Positions 33,916 through 42,403 of a stretch of 64,000 bases of DNA are shown piece after piece. The stretch is from Natrononativus amylolyticus (GTDB lineage Archaea > Halobacteriota > Halobacteria > Halobacteriales > Natrialbaceae): assembly GCF_024362525.1 (NCBI RefSeq), contig NZ_CP101458.1, positions 558,001-622,000 of the forward strand. Direction: 5' to 3'. Position numbers and translations under genes: made by a program. Numbering within the stretch: position 1 is the first letter of the stretch; the number at the start of each line of letters is the position of its first letter. Under the pieces are notes generated by a model that searched no databases, was not told the origin of the DNA, and was given only the letters and a program-made list of their open reading frames with translations.

Positions 33916-35094
33916 CTACCGGGTATCGTCGCGGTCGTCGTCCCAGCGACTTCCACCGTCGCGGTCGTCCCAACTGCTCTCGTCGTCGCGGCCGTCCGGG
34001 TCGTCCCAGTCGCTCGAGCGCTCCCAACCGTCGACGTCGTCCCACGGGTCCGCTTCGGACGACTCCGCACCCGATCGGTCGTCGCGGTCCCAGTACCCCC
34101 CGGCGTCGGAGTCGTCGGTGCCGCCGTCGCCGCGGACCCGGGCGCGCTGGTCGGCGATCAGGTCGAGGTCGGCGTCCGTATCGCCGAGGACCAACAGCGC
34201 GTAGTACCGGTAGTAGGATTCGACGGGCACGTCGATCAGGAGCGCCAGGAGGATGAACGTCAGCACGCCGAGGACCGCGACCAGCGCGCCGATGATCACC
34301 CCGACGTCGCCGGCCAGCAGGATCAGCGCGAGGGCCGGAACACCGAACAGCAAGGCGAGAACGATTCCGACGATCGCCAGCAGGAAGAACACCCCGATGC
34401 CGACCGCGAACTGGACGATCCAGATCAACACGAGGTAGACGAGGTACTCCTTCCAGTTGGCGGTCATCGTCGGCCAGAACCGGCGCCAGGCGCTGACGAT
34501 TCCGCGCTCTTCTGTGAGCATCACGGCCGTCACGAACACGGTCGTAAACCGGCTCGCGACGACGTACAGGAACCCGACGACGAGGGCGATGAAAGCGACC
34601 GACAGCACCACCGCGATGGTGAGTTCCTCGAGGCCGCCGGCGAGCAGGAACGCGAGGCCGGCCGGAACCGCGATCGCCGCGAGCGCCGCGATTCCGAGGG
34701 CGATTCGGAAGAGAAACAGGTGAAGCGCCCGCCAGAGGTTTCGGCCGCCGTAGCGTCTGATCCGGACTTCCTCGGCGCGGAGTGACTCGATGAAGACGAA
34801 CTCCATCAGCGCCGCGAGAACGTTCCAGGCCAGCCAGACGAGGAACGCGAGGACGGCGATGACCACCAGCAAGACGAGCAGGTCGTCGGTGAGTTCAGGG
34901 GTCTCGACTGGCGTGTCCGCAGTCGGATCGTCCGAAACCGCACCGGGGTCGCCGCCCGAGAAACCGGGATTGAATCCGGCTCCGCTGATGAACAGCACGA
35001 TCAGCGCCAGCTTGAGCCACGTTCCCGCCCGTATCGGCGTCAGAAACTCCCTCGTTACGTCGATCGCGTCACTCAGATCGTCGACGGCGTACAT
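33916..35094 (-). CDS. Multi-pass haloarchaeal membrane protein with Asp/Trp-rich tail (DUF7544-like)
   Basis: 392 residues. About seven membrane helices lie between residues 25 and 300 (for example LKLALIVLFISGAGF, LVLLVVIAVLAFLVWLAW, IALVVGFLYVVASRFTTVFV). The cytoplasmic C-terminal ~90 residues are hydrophilic and repetitive, with many RWDD/WDDxDG units (SSDWDDPDGRDDESSWDD). A similar Trp-Asp linker occurs in the zinc-ribbon protein at 27089. Function unknown; family name from memory. Confidence 0.7.
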   Translation of the reverse strand: MYAVDDLSDAIDVTREFLTPIRAGTWLKLALIVLFISGAGFNPGFSGGDPGAVSDDPTADTPVETPELTDDLLVLLVVIAVLAFLVWLAWNVLAALMEFVFIESLRAEEVRIRRYGGRNLWRALHLFLFRIALGIAALAAIAVPAGLAFLLAGGLEELTIAVVLSVAFIALVVGFLYVVASRFTTVFVTAVMLTEERGIVSAWRRFWPTMTANWKEYLVYLVLIWIVQFAVGIGVFFLLAIVGIVLALLFGVPALALILLAGDVGVIIGALVAVLGVLTFILLALLIDVPVESYYRYYALLVLGDTDADLDLIADQRARVRGDGGTDDSDAGGYWDRDDRSGAESSEADPWDDVDGWERSSDWDDPDGRDDESSWDDRDGGSRWDDDRDDTR

Positions 35095-35209
35095 TATCGC
35101 TCGAGGATATGTTCCCCACAGAGAAAATGATACTGTTATTCCGTTCGAGACAGCCCTTGTCGATTCCGGTTCGGGAATCCTTTAATGCCGAGTGATCGTT
35201 GTCCGACGT

Positions 35210-36016
35210 ATGGACATCCGCCAGCTCGCACGCGGGACCGTCGAGTGGAGCCGCATCGAGCGCGTGGTGCGGACGCTGGCGGAACGGTACGACCGCGAGG
35301 TCGTTCGCGTGGAGTTCCTCGAGGCGGACAACTGGCTGTCGACGCCCTGCGTGATCGACGACGAGTGGTTCGTCAAGATCGTCACGCGCCAGAACGCCCT
35401 CGTCCACGCCCTGCTGACGACGGGACGGAACGTCGGCGCCTTCTCCTCGGGAACCGAGGGCTTTTTCGACCGCTTCGATACGCCCCTCCAGATGGTCGAA
35501 CACGAGTACGAAGCGACCCGAAAGATGCGCGAGATCGGCCTCAACGCACCCCGGCCGCTCGAGGCGTTCGAGGTCAACGGCCTCGGCGTGCTCGTTCTCG
35601 AGTACCTGCCCGACTTCCGGACGTTCGAGGACCTCTCCGACCGGGAAGTCGCCGCCCGGGCGCCCGAACTGTTCGAGATGTTGGCGACGCTGCACGCCCA
35701 CAGGCTCGCCCACGGCGACCTGCGCGCCGAGAACATCCTCGTCTGCGACGGCGAGATCTACTTCATCGACGCGACGAGCGTCCACGCGGACCGGGTGCCC
35801 GAGACGACGGCGTACGATCTCGCGTGTGCGATGGCCGTCCTCGAGCCGCGCCTCGGTGCCCGCGAGACGGTTCGCATCGCCGCCGGCGTCTACGACGCCG
35901 CGGGTCTGCTCTCGGCGCGGGAGTTCCTCGACTTCGTCCGACTCCGCCCGGACCACGAGTTCGACTCGACGGCGCTTCGCAGCGAGGTCGAGAAGATCGC
36001 CGACCTCGGTCGATGA
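35210..36016 (+). CDS. RIO/Bud32-like small protein kinase
   Basis: 268 residues. The kinase elements are complete: Lys57 (WFVKIVTR), a helix-C Glu near 98-101 (VEHEYEAT), catalytic loop HGDLRAENIL with Asp170 and Asn175, and the metal-binding Asp187 in YFIDAT. The short N-lobe and HGDL/FID motifs place it near RIO and Bud32 lipopolysaccharide-kinase-like ATPases rather than canonical Ser/Thr kinases. ATG at 35210 is preferred over a GTG 18 bases earlier. Substrate unknown; it may phosphorylate protein or small molecules. Confidence 0.75.
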   Translation: MDIRQLARGTVEWSRIERVVRTLAERYDREVVRVEFLEADNWLSTPCVIDDEWFVKIVTRQNALVHALLTTGRNVGAFSSGTEGFFDRFDTPLQMVEHEYEATRKMREIGLNAPRPLEAFEVNGLGVLVLEYLPDFRTFEDLSDREVAARAPELFEMLATLHAHRLAHGDLRAENILVCDGEIYFIDATSVHADRVPETTAYDLACAMAVLEPRLGARETVRIAAGVYDAAGLLSAREFLDFVRLRPDHEFDSTALRSEVEKIADLGR

Positions 36017-36067
36017 CTCTCGCAGGCGGAGGGAAGCCACTCGAGTAGCAGGCTTTTTCACCACGCT

Positions 36068-36083
36068 CGGCAAAATATTGCCG
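36068..36083. promoter_or_regulatory. Inverted repeat CGGCAA-AATA-TTGCCG just before the aldehyde dehydrogenase start
   Basis: Perfect 6-bp arms with an AATA centre, ending three bases before the ATG at 36087. On DNA it could be an operator; in a transcript it would be a hairpin masking the start. The AT-rich centre (AAAATATT) could also be a core-promoter element for a transcript starting inside the gene. Confidence 0.45.
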
Positions 36084-36086
36084 AGT

Positions 36087-37622
36087 ATGAGCCAGCAAGC
36101 ATCCGAGCAGGTCTACGGCCACTACATCGGCGGCGAGTGGACCGACGGCGACGGGAGCGAGACGTTCGACAGCCAGAACCCGGCGACCGGCGACTCGCTC
36201 GCGACGTTCAACCGGGGTACCGAAAGCGACGTCGACGCCGCCCTCGAGGCGGCCGAATCGTCGTTCGACGAGTGGCGAAACCTCTCGTACATCGACCGCG
36301 CGGAGTACCTCTGGGACATCTACCACGAGATGCGCGAGCGAACCGACGAACTCGCCGAAATCGTCACCAAGGAGTGTGGCAAGGAGATCAGCGAGGGCCG
36401 GGCCGACGTCGTCGAGGCCTACCACATGGTCGAGTGGGCCGCGGGCAACGCCCGCCACCCCCACGGCGACGTCGTGCCGAGCGAAGTCGGCAGCAAGGAC
36501 GCTTACATGCGCCGCAAGCCCCGCGGCGTCATCGGCTGTATCACCCCGTGGAACTTCCCGGTCGCCATCCCGTTTTGGCACATGGCGATCGCGCTGGTCG
36601 AGGGCAACACCGTCGTCTGGAAGCCCGCCGAGCAGACGCCGTGGTGCGGCCAGATCATCGCCGAGATGCTCGAGGACGCCGGCGTCCCCGACGGCGTCTT
36701 CAACATGGTCCAGGGCTTCGGCGACGCCGGCGCGTCGATCGTCGACGACTCCCGCGTCGACACCGTTCTCTTCACGGGGTCGGCGGAGGTCGGCCACGAG
36801 ATCGCCGGCAAGGTCGGCGGCGAACCCGGCAAGCTCGCCGCGTGTGAGATGGGCGGCAAGAACGGCATTATCGTCACCGAGGAGGCAGACCTGGATACGG
36901 CCGTCCACTCGGCGATCATGTCGAGTTTCAAGACGACCGGCCAGCGCTGCGTCTCGAGCGAGCGCCTGATCGTCCACGAGGACGTCTACGACGAGTTCAA
37001 AGAGCGCTACGTCGAGACCGCGGAGAACGTTTCGGTGGGTGACCCCCTCGAGTCGGACACGTTCATGGGTCCCGCCATCGAGCCCGAGCACGTCGAGAAG
37101 ATCAAAAAGCACAACGAACTCGCCGAGAAGGAGGGTGCAGACGTACTCGTCGACCGCTTCGAACTCTCAGACGACGAAATTCCGGAGGGCCACGAGGACG
37201 GCAACTGGGTCGGCCCGTTCGTCTACGAGATCGAGTACGACACCGACCTGCGCTGTCTGAAAGAGGAGTGTTTCGGTCCCCACGTCGCCCTGCTCGAGTA
37301 CTCCGGCGACATCGAGGAGGCCGTCGAGATCCACAACGATACCCCCTACGGGCTGGCGGGGGCGGTCATCTCCGAGGACTACCGCCAGATCAACTACTTC
37401 CGGGACAACGCCGAGATCGGCCTGGCCTACGGCAACCTGCCGTGTATCGGCGCGGAGGTCCAGTTGCCCTTCGGCGGCGTGAAGAAGTCCGGTAACGGCT
37501 ACCCGAGCGCCCGCGAGGCCATCGAGGCCGTCACCGAGCGCACCGCCTGGACGCTCAACAACTCCGAGGAGATCGAGATGGCACAGGGGCTCTCCGCGGA
37601 CATCAAGACGAGCGACGACTGA
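36087..37622 (+). CDS. NAD(P)-dependent aldehyde dehydrogenase
   Basis: 511 residues. Active-site residues are in place: Asn156 (TPWNFPVA), Lys179 (WKPAEQTP), general base Glu254 (ACEMGGKNG) and nucleophile Cys288 (TTGQRCVSSER). The motif CEMGGKN instead of LELGGK and the length above 500 residues fit the branch that includes 2-oxoglutarate-semialdehyde and pyrroline-5-carboxylate dehydrogenases, but I cannot fix the substrate. The ATG follows an inverted repeat. An upstream in-frame extension is spurious. Confidence 0.9.
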   Translation: MSQQASEQVYGHYIGGEWTDGDGSETFDSQNPATGDSLATFNRGTESDVDAALEAAESSFDEWRNLSYIDRAEYLWDIYHEMRERTDELAEIVTKECGKEISEGRADVVEAYHMVEWAAGNARHPHGDVVPSEVGSKDAYMRRKPRGVIGCITPWNFPVAIPFWHMAIALVEGNTVVWKPAEQTPWCGQIIAEMLEDAGVPDGVFNMVQGFGDAGASIVDDSRVDTVLFTGSAEVGHEIAGKVGGEPGKLAACEMGGKNGIIVTEEADLDTAVHSAIMSSFKTTGQRCVSSERLIVHEDVYDEFKERYVETAENVSVGDPLESDTFMGPAIEPEHVEKIKKHNELAEKEGADVLVDRFELSDDEIPEGHEDGNWVGPFVYEIEYDTDLRCLKEECFGPHVALLEYSGDIEEAVEIHNDTPYGLAGAVISEDYRQINYFRDNAEIGLAYGNLPCIGAEVQLPFGGVKKSGNGYPSAREAIEAVTERTAWTLNNSEEIEMAQGLSADIKTSDD

Positions 37623-37870
37623 TCGAGTCGAACCGGTTTTCACCGTTTTCGTCCGCCCGAGCGGCGGTGCTTCCCGAGTCGACCGAACGCTCGCTGCCGT
37701 CGCCGAAGCCACGACGCGTCGATCACCGCTCGTCGTCGACGAGACGCGAAAGCAGCCCGAACGCGAGCGTCGCGTTAGCACCGGACCGAATCTCAGCCAA
37801 TCGACAGGAGCGACGTCGAACTGACTGTTGATAACAGAAAAGATTTACACTACCTCCCGAACGCTCGAGT

Positions 37871-38323
37871 ATGGAGCTGACGAGGCGCGCCCTGATGGCA
37901 GGTGCCGGCGGGGCCGCGGTGGGGCTGGCCGGCTGCGTCGAGGAGTCCGCACTCCTCTCACAGTCCGAGGAGCGGTCCACCGAAATCGTCGACGTCGCGG
38001 TCGAATCCGACGCCGACGTCGACCGGTCGGTCGAAGACGATCCGACGGTCAGTTACGACAGAGGCGACGGGGAGATCCGGGTGCAAGGGCGGTACTCGAT
38101 CGGCAACAGCTGCTACGACGCGGAGTTTCCCGAGCCGACGTACGATCCGACGGACGACACGCTCCGGGTCCGACTCTCGCGAACGCACGACGGAAGCGAC
38201 GAGTGTGAGGACGTCGACCAGGAGGTTCCCTATCGGATCGTCGTGACCATCGACGGCGACCCGCCGGGCGTGGTGTACGTCACGGAGAGCCGGGGCGGCG
38301 AGGCGACCGTCGAAATCTCGTAA
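37871..38323 (+). CDS. Tat lipoprotein, hypothetical
   Basis: 150 residues. Tat motif TRRALMAGAGGAAVGLAGC with lipidated Cys22. The mature part is acidic and probably beta-rich (GEIRVQGRYSIGNSCYDAEF, TLRVRLSRTHDGSDECEDV) with two Cys about 35 residues apart that may form a disulfide. AT-rich AAAGATTTACAC about 30 bases upstream is a likely promoter. No recognised domain; stands alone between the aldehyde dehydrogenase and the nitrilase. Confidence 0.7.
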   Translation: MELTRRALMAGAGGAAVGLAGCVEESALLSQSEERSTEIVDVAVESDADVDRSVEDDPTVSYDRGDGEIRVQGRYSIGNSCYDAEFPEPTYDPTDDTLRVRLSRTHDGSDECEDVDQEVPYRIVVTIDGDPPGVVYVTESRGGEATVEIS

Positions 38324-38644
38324 CCGGCGTCCCGGGTCGGCCCCTATCCCGTCTCGAGAGTGGCGGAGGGTGATACGGTCCGGTATACTTCTGTACCGCT
38401 GTCGTCGTCCGGACCGAGCGATCACCGCGGACACGGTACAACGATCCGTCGAGGCCGCTCGCGGCGCTGTCGGCGGCTCGAAAGACGATAGGGCGAAAGG
38501 TGGGAGCCGAGGAGTGCGGAGACTCGTTTCCCGGGAACGAGTATAGCGCGGGCCGAGCGACGCGCAGTGCCGGCGTCGACGTGAAAAGCGCCTTCGACCG
38601 GCATCGAACCATTCGTCGGCGCACGTAAAAAGCCAGCGGGTTGC
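38324..38644. other. 321-base intergenic region, nothing recognised
   Basis: It lies between convergent genes. Reading frames are short and lack protein-like composition. No inverted repeat longer than a few bases, tRNA or T-tract terminator is evident. Confidence 0.5.
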
Positions 38645-39466
38645 TCACCGTCGCCGACGGTCGGCCAGCGCGGGGAACTCTTCGCGGACGCGAGCGACCC
38701 GCTCGGGGTCGACCTCCGCCGAGACCAGCGTCGGCTCGTCGCCACTCGAGGCGAGCACCGTCCCCCAGGGGTCGTACACCGTGGATCGGCCGAGCAGGGT
38801 GGCGTTCTCGAAGCTGCCGGCGCCGTTTATCGTCGCGACATAACACTGGTTCTCGACGGCGCGCGCTCGAGAGAGCGTCTCCCAGTGTTCGATCCGGGGG
38901 TACGGCCACGCGCTCGGCACGAGGAGGAGGTCGGCGCCCGCGTCGACCAGGTCGCGATAGAGTTCGGGAAACCGCAGGTCGTAACAGGTCGTGACGCCGA
39001 CGGTGAACCCGCAAACGTCGGCGACGTCGACGCGCTCTCCCGGGACCAGCAGTTCGGTCTCCGCGGAGTCGTAGCCGAAGAGGTGGTGTTTGCGGTAGAC
39101 CAGTCGGCGCTCCCCGTCCGCGTCGAACAGGACGGCCGTGTTCGCGTACCCCTCGTCGGCGGGCGTCTCGACGGCCTCGGTCGCGGCGAGGTCCTCGACG
39201 ACGGTGCCCGCGAGCACGGCGATACCGCGGTCGGCCGCCGCGTCCGCCAGCCGCGTGAGCGTCTCGCCCTCGAGCGCCTCGGCGTGCTCGTCGTACAGGT
39301 CGAACTCGAAGTAGCCGACCGTGAACAGCTCCGGCAGCGCGAGGAGGTCCGCGCCGGCGTCGGCCGCCCGCGAGATCGCCTCGAGGGCGCGCTCGAGGTT
39401 CCCCTCGACGTCGCCCGGTTCGACTCGCAGCTGGGCGAGCGCGAGCGTCGTGGTGTCGGTCGTCAT
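38645..39466 (-). CDS. Carbon-nitrogen hydrolase (nitrilase superfamily)
   Basis: 273 residues. Catalytic triad Glu46 (LPELFTVGYF), Lys126 (YRKHHLFGYD) and Cys161 (TTCYDLRFPELY) is complete. The KHHLFGYD and CYDLRFPELY patterns resemble the omega-amidase/YafV and Nit-type branches that hydrolyse omega-amides such as 2-oxoglutaramate or deaminated glutathione. Start: ATG at 39466, three codons after an upstream GTG. Cytoplasmic. Confidence 0.87.
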   Translation of the reverse strand: MTTDTTTLALAQLRVEPGDVEGNLERALEAISRAADAGADLLALPELFTVGYFEFDLYDEHAEALEGETLTRLADAAADRGIAVLAGTVVEDLAATEAVETPADEGYANTAVLFDADGERRLVYRKHHLFGYDSAETELLVPGERVDVADVCGFTVGVTTCYDLRFPELYRDLVDAGADLLLVPSAWPYPRIEHWETLSRARAVENQCYVATINGAGSFENATLLGRSTVYDPWGTVLASSGDEPTLVSAEVDPERVARVREEFPALADRRRR

Positions 39467-39556
39467 TACCCCCACTGCGTGGGCGAACGGGTTGTAGGTT
39501 TTCCTCGGCCGCCCGGAACGCGCCGGCTCTCGTGGGGAGCGTGGTACCGATCCCTC

Positions 39557-39991
39557 TCAGGAGTCAGAACGGATGTCGGCCTCGAGCGCCCGTCGCAGGT
39601 TCTCGAGTTCGCCGTCGAGGTTCCGCTTGAAGAACTTCTCGACGCCGGGGACGCGCCCGTCGACGACGAAGCGGTTCTCGAGGCGGCTGCCACTCTCGGT
39701 CTCGACGACCTCGTGTTCGCCGGTGACGGTCATCGCCTTCGAGCGGCCGACGAACTTGACGTACTCCGGCGGACGCCGGATCACGTCCTCGGTGTCGACC
39801 GGAACGGTCTTGCTGACGAACGGGATCGGCAACTCGACGTGCCACGTCGCGTGGCGGCCCTCGGGGTCGTCGATCGTAAAGTCCGAGACGACGCTGATCG
39901 CTCGCGCCCGGTTTTCGGGCTCCGCGATGAACGACCAGACTCGCTCCGGTGGCGCCGACAACTCGAACGACCGCTCGACCCGCACAGTCAT
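39557..39991 (-). CDS. SRPBCC (CoxG/polyketide cyclase-like) ligand-binding protein
   Basis: 144 residues. The START-like helix-grip fold pattern is clear: VERSFELSAPPERVWSFIAEPENRARAI, then strands to SRLENRFVVDGRVPGVEKFFKRNLDGELENL. CoxG-type proteins bind lipids or aid CO-dehydrogenase/quinone functions; in haloarchaea many copies exist. The ATG at 39991 leaves 56 bases to the DUF7123-like gene. Role unknown. Confidence 0.75.
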   Translation of the reverse strand: MTVRVERSFELSAPPERVWSFIAEPENRARAISVVSDFTIDDPEGRHATWHVELPIPFVSKTVPVDTEDVIRRPPEYVKFVGRSKAMTVTGEHEVVETESGSRLENRFVVDGRVPGVEKFFKRNLDGELENLRRALEADIRSDS

Positions 39992-40047
39992 ACCTCCGTC
40001 TGCGGGACGCGGTGGTAAAAAGACGGTGAAATCGGCCACCCGTGGGG

Positions 40048-40272
40048 CTAGCTGATCGTGACTTTCCAGGTGGTCGACCGCGCGCGACCCCACTTCTCGA
40101 TGTCGATCTCGTCGGTTTTCTCGGCGAGGTGAGGGAGGCGCGCGCCGACCTGCTTCGAGGAGAGCCCGATCGCTTTCGCGATGTTTTTCGCCCGGAAGTA
40201 CTGCTCTCCTCGGGTTGCGCTCTCTCGGAGGTACGAGATGATGCGCTGCTCTTCGTCGGAGTAGTCCGTCAT
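40048..40272 (-). CDS. Small winged-helix protein (DUF7123-like)
   Basis: 74 residues. Helix-turn-helix segments: EEQRIISYLRESATRGEQYFRAKNIA, then recognition helix LSSKQVGARLPHLAEKTDEIDIEKWGRARS and a C-terminal beta wing TTWKVTIS. Such single-domain haloarchaeal wHTH proteins are thought to be transcription regulators. The family name is recalled, not checked. Confidence 0.7.
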   Translation of the reverse strand: MTDYSDEEQRIISYLRESATRGEQYFRAKNIAKAIGLSSKQVGARLPHLAEKTDEIDIEKWGRARSTTWKVTIS

Positions 40273-40362
40273 CGTCCGTAGCCAATATAGGGTGTCTGTG
40301 GTCTTAACTGTTCGTAGCCGTTTCGCCGCGCGAGGCGGAGAGTCCCCCGCCGGGTCGCGCGG

Positions 40363-40551
40363 TCAGTCCCAGTCGAGGTGAATCCCGACGACCGCGAGCA
40401 CGCCGAACGTGACCGCGCCGGCGAAGCCCCATGCGGCCCCGATGTCGGGGGCCCCGGTGAACATCAGCAGGGCGCCGAGCACCGTGAGCGTTCCGAGCAG
40501 CAGTGCGAGTCCGACACCCCGGTCGGTCGTCGTTTCCGTTGGTGCAGCCAT
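40363..40551 (-). CDS. Small two-helix membrane protein (DUF7525-like)
   Basis: 62 residues. Helices VGLALLLGTLTVLGALLMF and GAAWGFAGAVTFGVLAVVGI, then a short end HLDWD. The ATG at 40551 (MAAPTETTTDRG) is preferred over one 39 bases earlier. Unknown function; common in haloarchaea as I recall. Confidence 0.65.
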   Translation of the reverse strand: MAAPTETTTDRGVGLALLLGTLTVLGALLMFTGAPDIGAAWGFAGAVTFGVLAVVGIHLDWD

Positions 40552-40700
40552 GTGGCGGCGTTCTCGGGCCGCGCTCTTAATTGCACTCATTGTCCCCGCA
40601 CTGACGCCGGACTCCCCGCATCGACGTTGGACCGGGGTGACAGCCCGATCGAGTTACAGAAGGACAGACCTATTTCCCCGTGGTAGTAACCGATCACACG

Positions 40701-40973
40701 ATGGGACACAGGGGAGATCGTATCGACGTCTCTTCTCGAGCGGGACCGAGCCACCGGGTGATCGAAGCGGTCGCCGACGCCGAGGGGGTCTGGCCGGAGG
40801 ACCTCACGCCGCCGGAGTACGAACCGTTGCACGCGGCGATCGATCCACACGCGCTCGACACGCTGTTCGAGCCGACGCGAACCGGCGCGGCGAGGAGAGG
40901 CGGGACGGTGACGTTTCGCTACTGCGGGTACGACGTGACGGTCGACGACACCGGCGCCGTCTCCCTCGAGTGA
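40701..40973 (+). CDS. HalOD1 output-domain protein
   Basis: 90 residues. The HalOD1 pattern is visible: SHRVIEAVADAEGVWPEDLTPPEYEPLHAAIDPHALDTLF (shown in two parts by the helix and the LxPLxxxID motif), ending with VTFRYCGYDVTVDDTGAVSLE. HalOD1 is a haloarchaeal signalling output domain, here alone. The ATG at 40701 is used; a GTG 21 bases upstream is possible. Confidence 0.75.
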   Translation: MGHRGDRIDVSSRAGPSHRVIEAVADAEGVWPEDLTPPEYEPLHAAIDPHALDTLFEPTRTGAARRGGTVTFRYCGYDVTVDDTGAVSLE

Positions 40974-41037
40974 CGACTCGCCGCCGGCTGATACCGAAGG
41001 GGAACACAGATACGGGACCTCTCCTAAGCCTGCGGTA

Positions 41038-41643
41038 ATGGCAACCGCGAGCGCGCGACGACAGCTGCGGGAGAACCCGATCGCCGTCACGGTCTTCCTG
41101 ACCGTCGTCGGGTACGCACTCGTCATCGGAACGTTTCTCCTCGATCTTCCGATCTACCCGGACCTCACGAACGCGCAGGTGAACTACCTGACTCACGCGA
41201 TCGCGCTGATAAACGCGGCGACGACGGTACTGCTCGTCTGTGGCTGGTACTGGATCCGCGCCGGCGCGGTCGAACGCCACCGGTGGGCGATGATCGGCGC
41301 GTTCTCGCTGATTCTGCTGTTCCTGGTCGTCTACCTCCTCCGGGTCGGCGGCGGCGGCGAGAAGGTGATCGTCGGCGTCTCGACCGGCGTCTGGTACGCT
41401 TACATCGCCATGCTCGCGATCCACATCGTACTCTCGATCGTCGCCGTTCCCGTGGTGCTGTACGCGCTGATCCTCGGTCTCACGCACACGCCGTCGGAGC
41501 TCCGTACCACCGCCCACGCCCGGATCGGGCGGATCGCCGCCGCCTCCTGGATTCTGAGCCTGGTGCTCGGGGTCGTCACCTACCTGATGCTCAACCACAT
41601 CTACGAGTACGAGTTCCAGTCGCTGGTGCTTCCCGTGCTGTAG
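41038..41643 (+). CDS. DUF420 membrane protein (CtaM-like)
   Basis: 201 residues and about five to six helices. Conserved polar residues in DUF420 are seen: NYLTHAIALINAATTVLLVCGWYWI with His near residue 54, and later AMLAIHIVLSIVAVPVVLYAL, HTPSELRTTAHARIGRIAAASW and YLMLNHIYEYEF. Bacterial DUF420 protein CtaM supports cytochrome oxidase assembly; a similar role for haloarchaeal oxidases is inferred, in keeping with the heme O synthase gene at 8259 although the two are 31 kb apart. Confidence 0.82.
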   Translation: MATASARRQLRENPIAVTVFLTVVGYALVIGTFLLDLPIYPDLTNAQVNYLTHAIALINAATTVLLVCGWYWIRAGAVERHRWAMIGAFSLILLFLVVYLLRVGGGGEKVIVGVSTGVWYAYIAMLAIHIVLSIVAVPVVLYALILGLTHTPSELRTTAHARIGRIAAASWILSLVLGVVTYLMLNHIYEYEFQSLVLPVL

Positions 41644-41717
41644 CCTCGAGAAACCCGCGGTCGCGAGTGGCCCGTGCTACGCGGCGACACCGACCCGTCC
41701 CGCTGTGGCCGCTCCGG

Positions 41718-41900
41718 CTACCGGCGCGGGCCGGACTCGTGAAGCTGGTCGCGGACCGATCCTGCCAGCCGCTCGCTCCACTGGGACTCCCGGGCGGGCT
41801 GGCTGCTCCAGATCCACTTGCAGTACCGGAGCTGATCCGGGACGCCGGCTGAAGGGGTACCGCCGGCGGGAAGCGATGACGGTGATCGGGGTGGCCCCAC
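41718..41900 (-). CDS. Possible small protein, doubtful
   Basis: 60 codons, GTG start. The C-terminal ~40 residues (QLRYCKWIWSSQPARESQWS, then ERLAGSVRDQLHESG) read like real protein with aromatic-helical character, while the N-terminus is Pro/Ser-rich. It lies in a 268-base gap between two genes and its start lies 11 bases past the stop of the gene at 41912. It may be a small gene, a gene remnant, or chance in a GC-rich frame. Confidence 0.25.
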   Translation of the reverse strand: MGPPRSPSSLPAGGTPSAGVPDQLRYCKWIWSSQPARESQWSERLAGSVRDQLHESGPRR

Positions 41901-41911
41901 CCGGTCGGGGT

Positions 41912-42307
41912 TCAGGCGAGCTCGTAGGCTCGAAGCGTCTCGATAACGGGCGAGATGTGTCCCGCGTCCGGTTCCATCCCGACGAACACGCCGGTCTCCT
42001 CGCGGGGATCCCACGCCAGGATCTGTGTGGTCGCCTCGAAACAGCGGACGGTGGTCGTCAGCTCGCCGACGATGTGTTCGAGCGACTCCGTCCCGTGGGC
42101 GTCGATCTGTTCGTTGATCAGCGTCGTCGACAGCTCCTGGATCTGGCCGGGGTCGAGGCTCGTCGTGACCTCGTCGTGGAGGTAGATCACGCTGTAGTCG
42201 CCCTCGAGAAAGTCGCCGAAGAGAATACCGCGGAGGTCGTCCCCGAGCAGCTGCTGGAGCTCCTCGGAGAGTTCGTAGAGAGTGTCGTGGGTGAAGGTAT
42301 TGGTCAT
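41912..42307 (-). CDS. Conserved haloarchaeal hypothetical protein
   Basis: 131 residues, acidic and soluble. The pattern LYELSEELQQLLGDDLRGIL...GDYSVIYLHDEVTTSLDP...VRCFEATTQILAWDPREETGVFVGMEPDAG has helix-strand alternation with a late double strand, reminiscent of roadblock/profilin-like haloarchaeal proteins, but I do not recognise it securely. The ATG at 42307 is selected over an upstream in-frame codon. Confidence 0.65.
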   Translation of the reverse strand: MTNTFTHDTLYELSEELQQLLGDDLRGILFGDFLEGDYSVIYLHDEVTTSLDPGQIQELSTTLINEQIDAHGTESLEHIVGELTTTVRCFEATTQILAWDPREETGVFVGMEPDAGHISPVIETLRAYELA

Positions 42308-42403
42308 TGCCCCGGTTTCGAAAGTCCGGGATAAAAACGTTCTCGTTCCAGTCATCCGCCGAACTGACGGTGGGAGAGCGAGACGACCGGCGGGCGGGAG
42401 GCG

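Noticed and set aside
33873..34785. Plus-strand frame opposite the Asp/Trp-rich tail of the membrane protein
   Set aside because: Shadow of a repetitive minus-strand region; no start signal.
40587..41126. Minus-strand frame opposite the HalOD1 gene
   Set aside because: No domain; the HalOD1 motif on the plus strand is clear.
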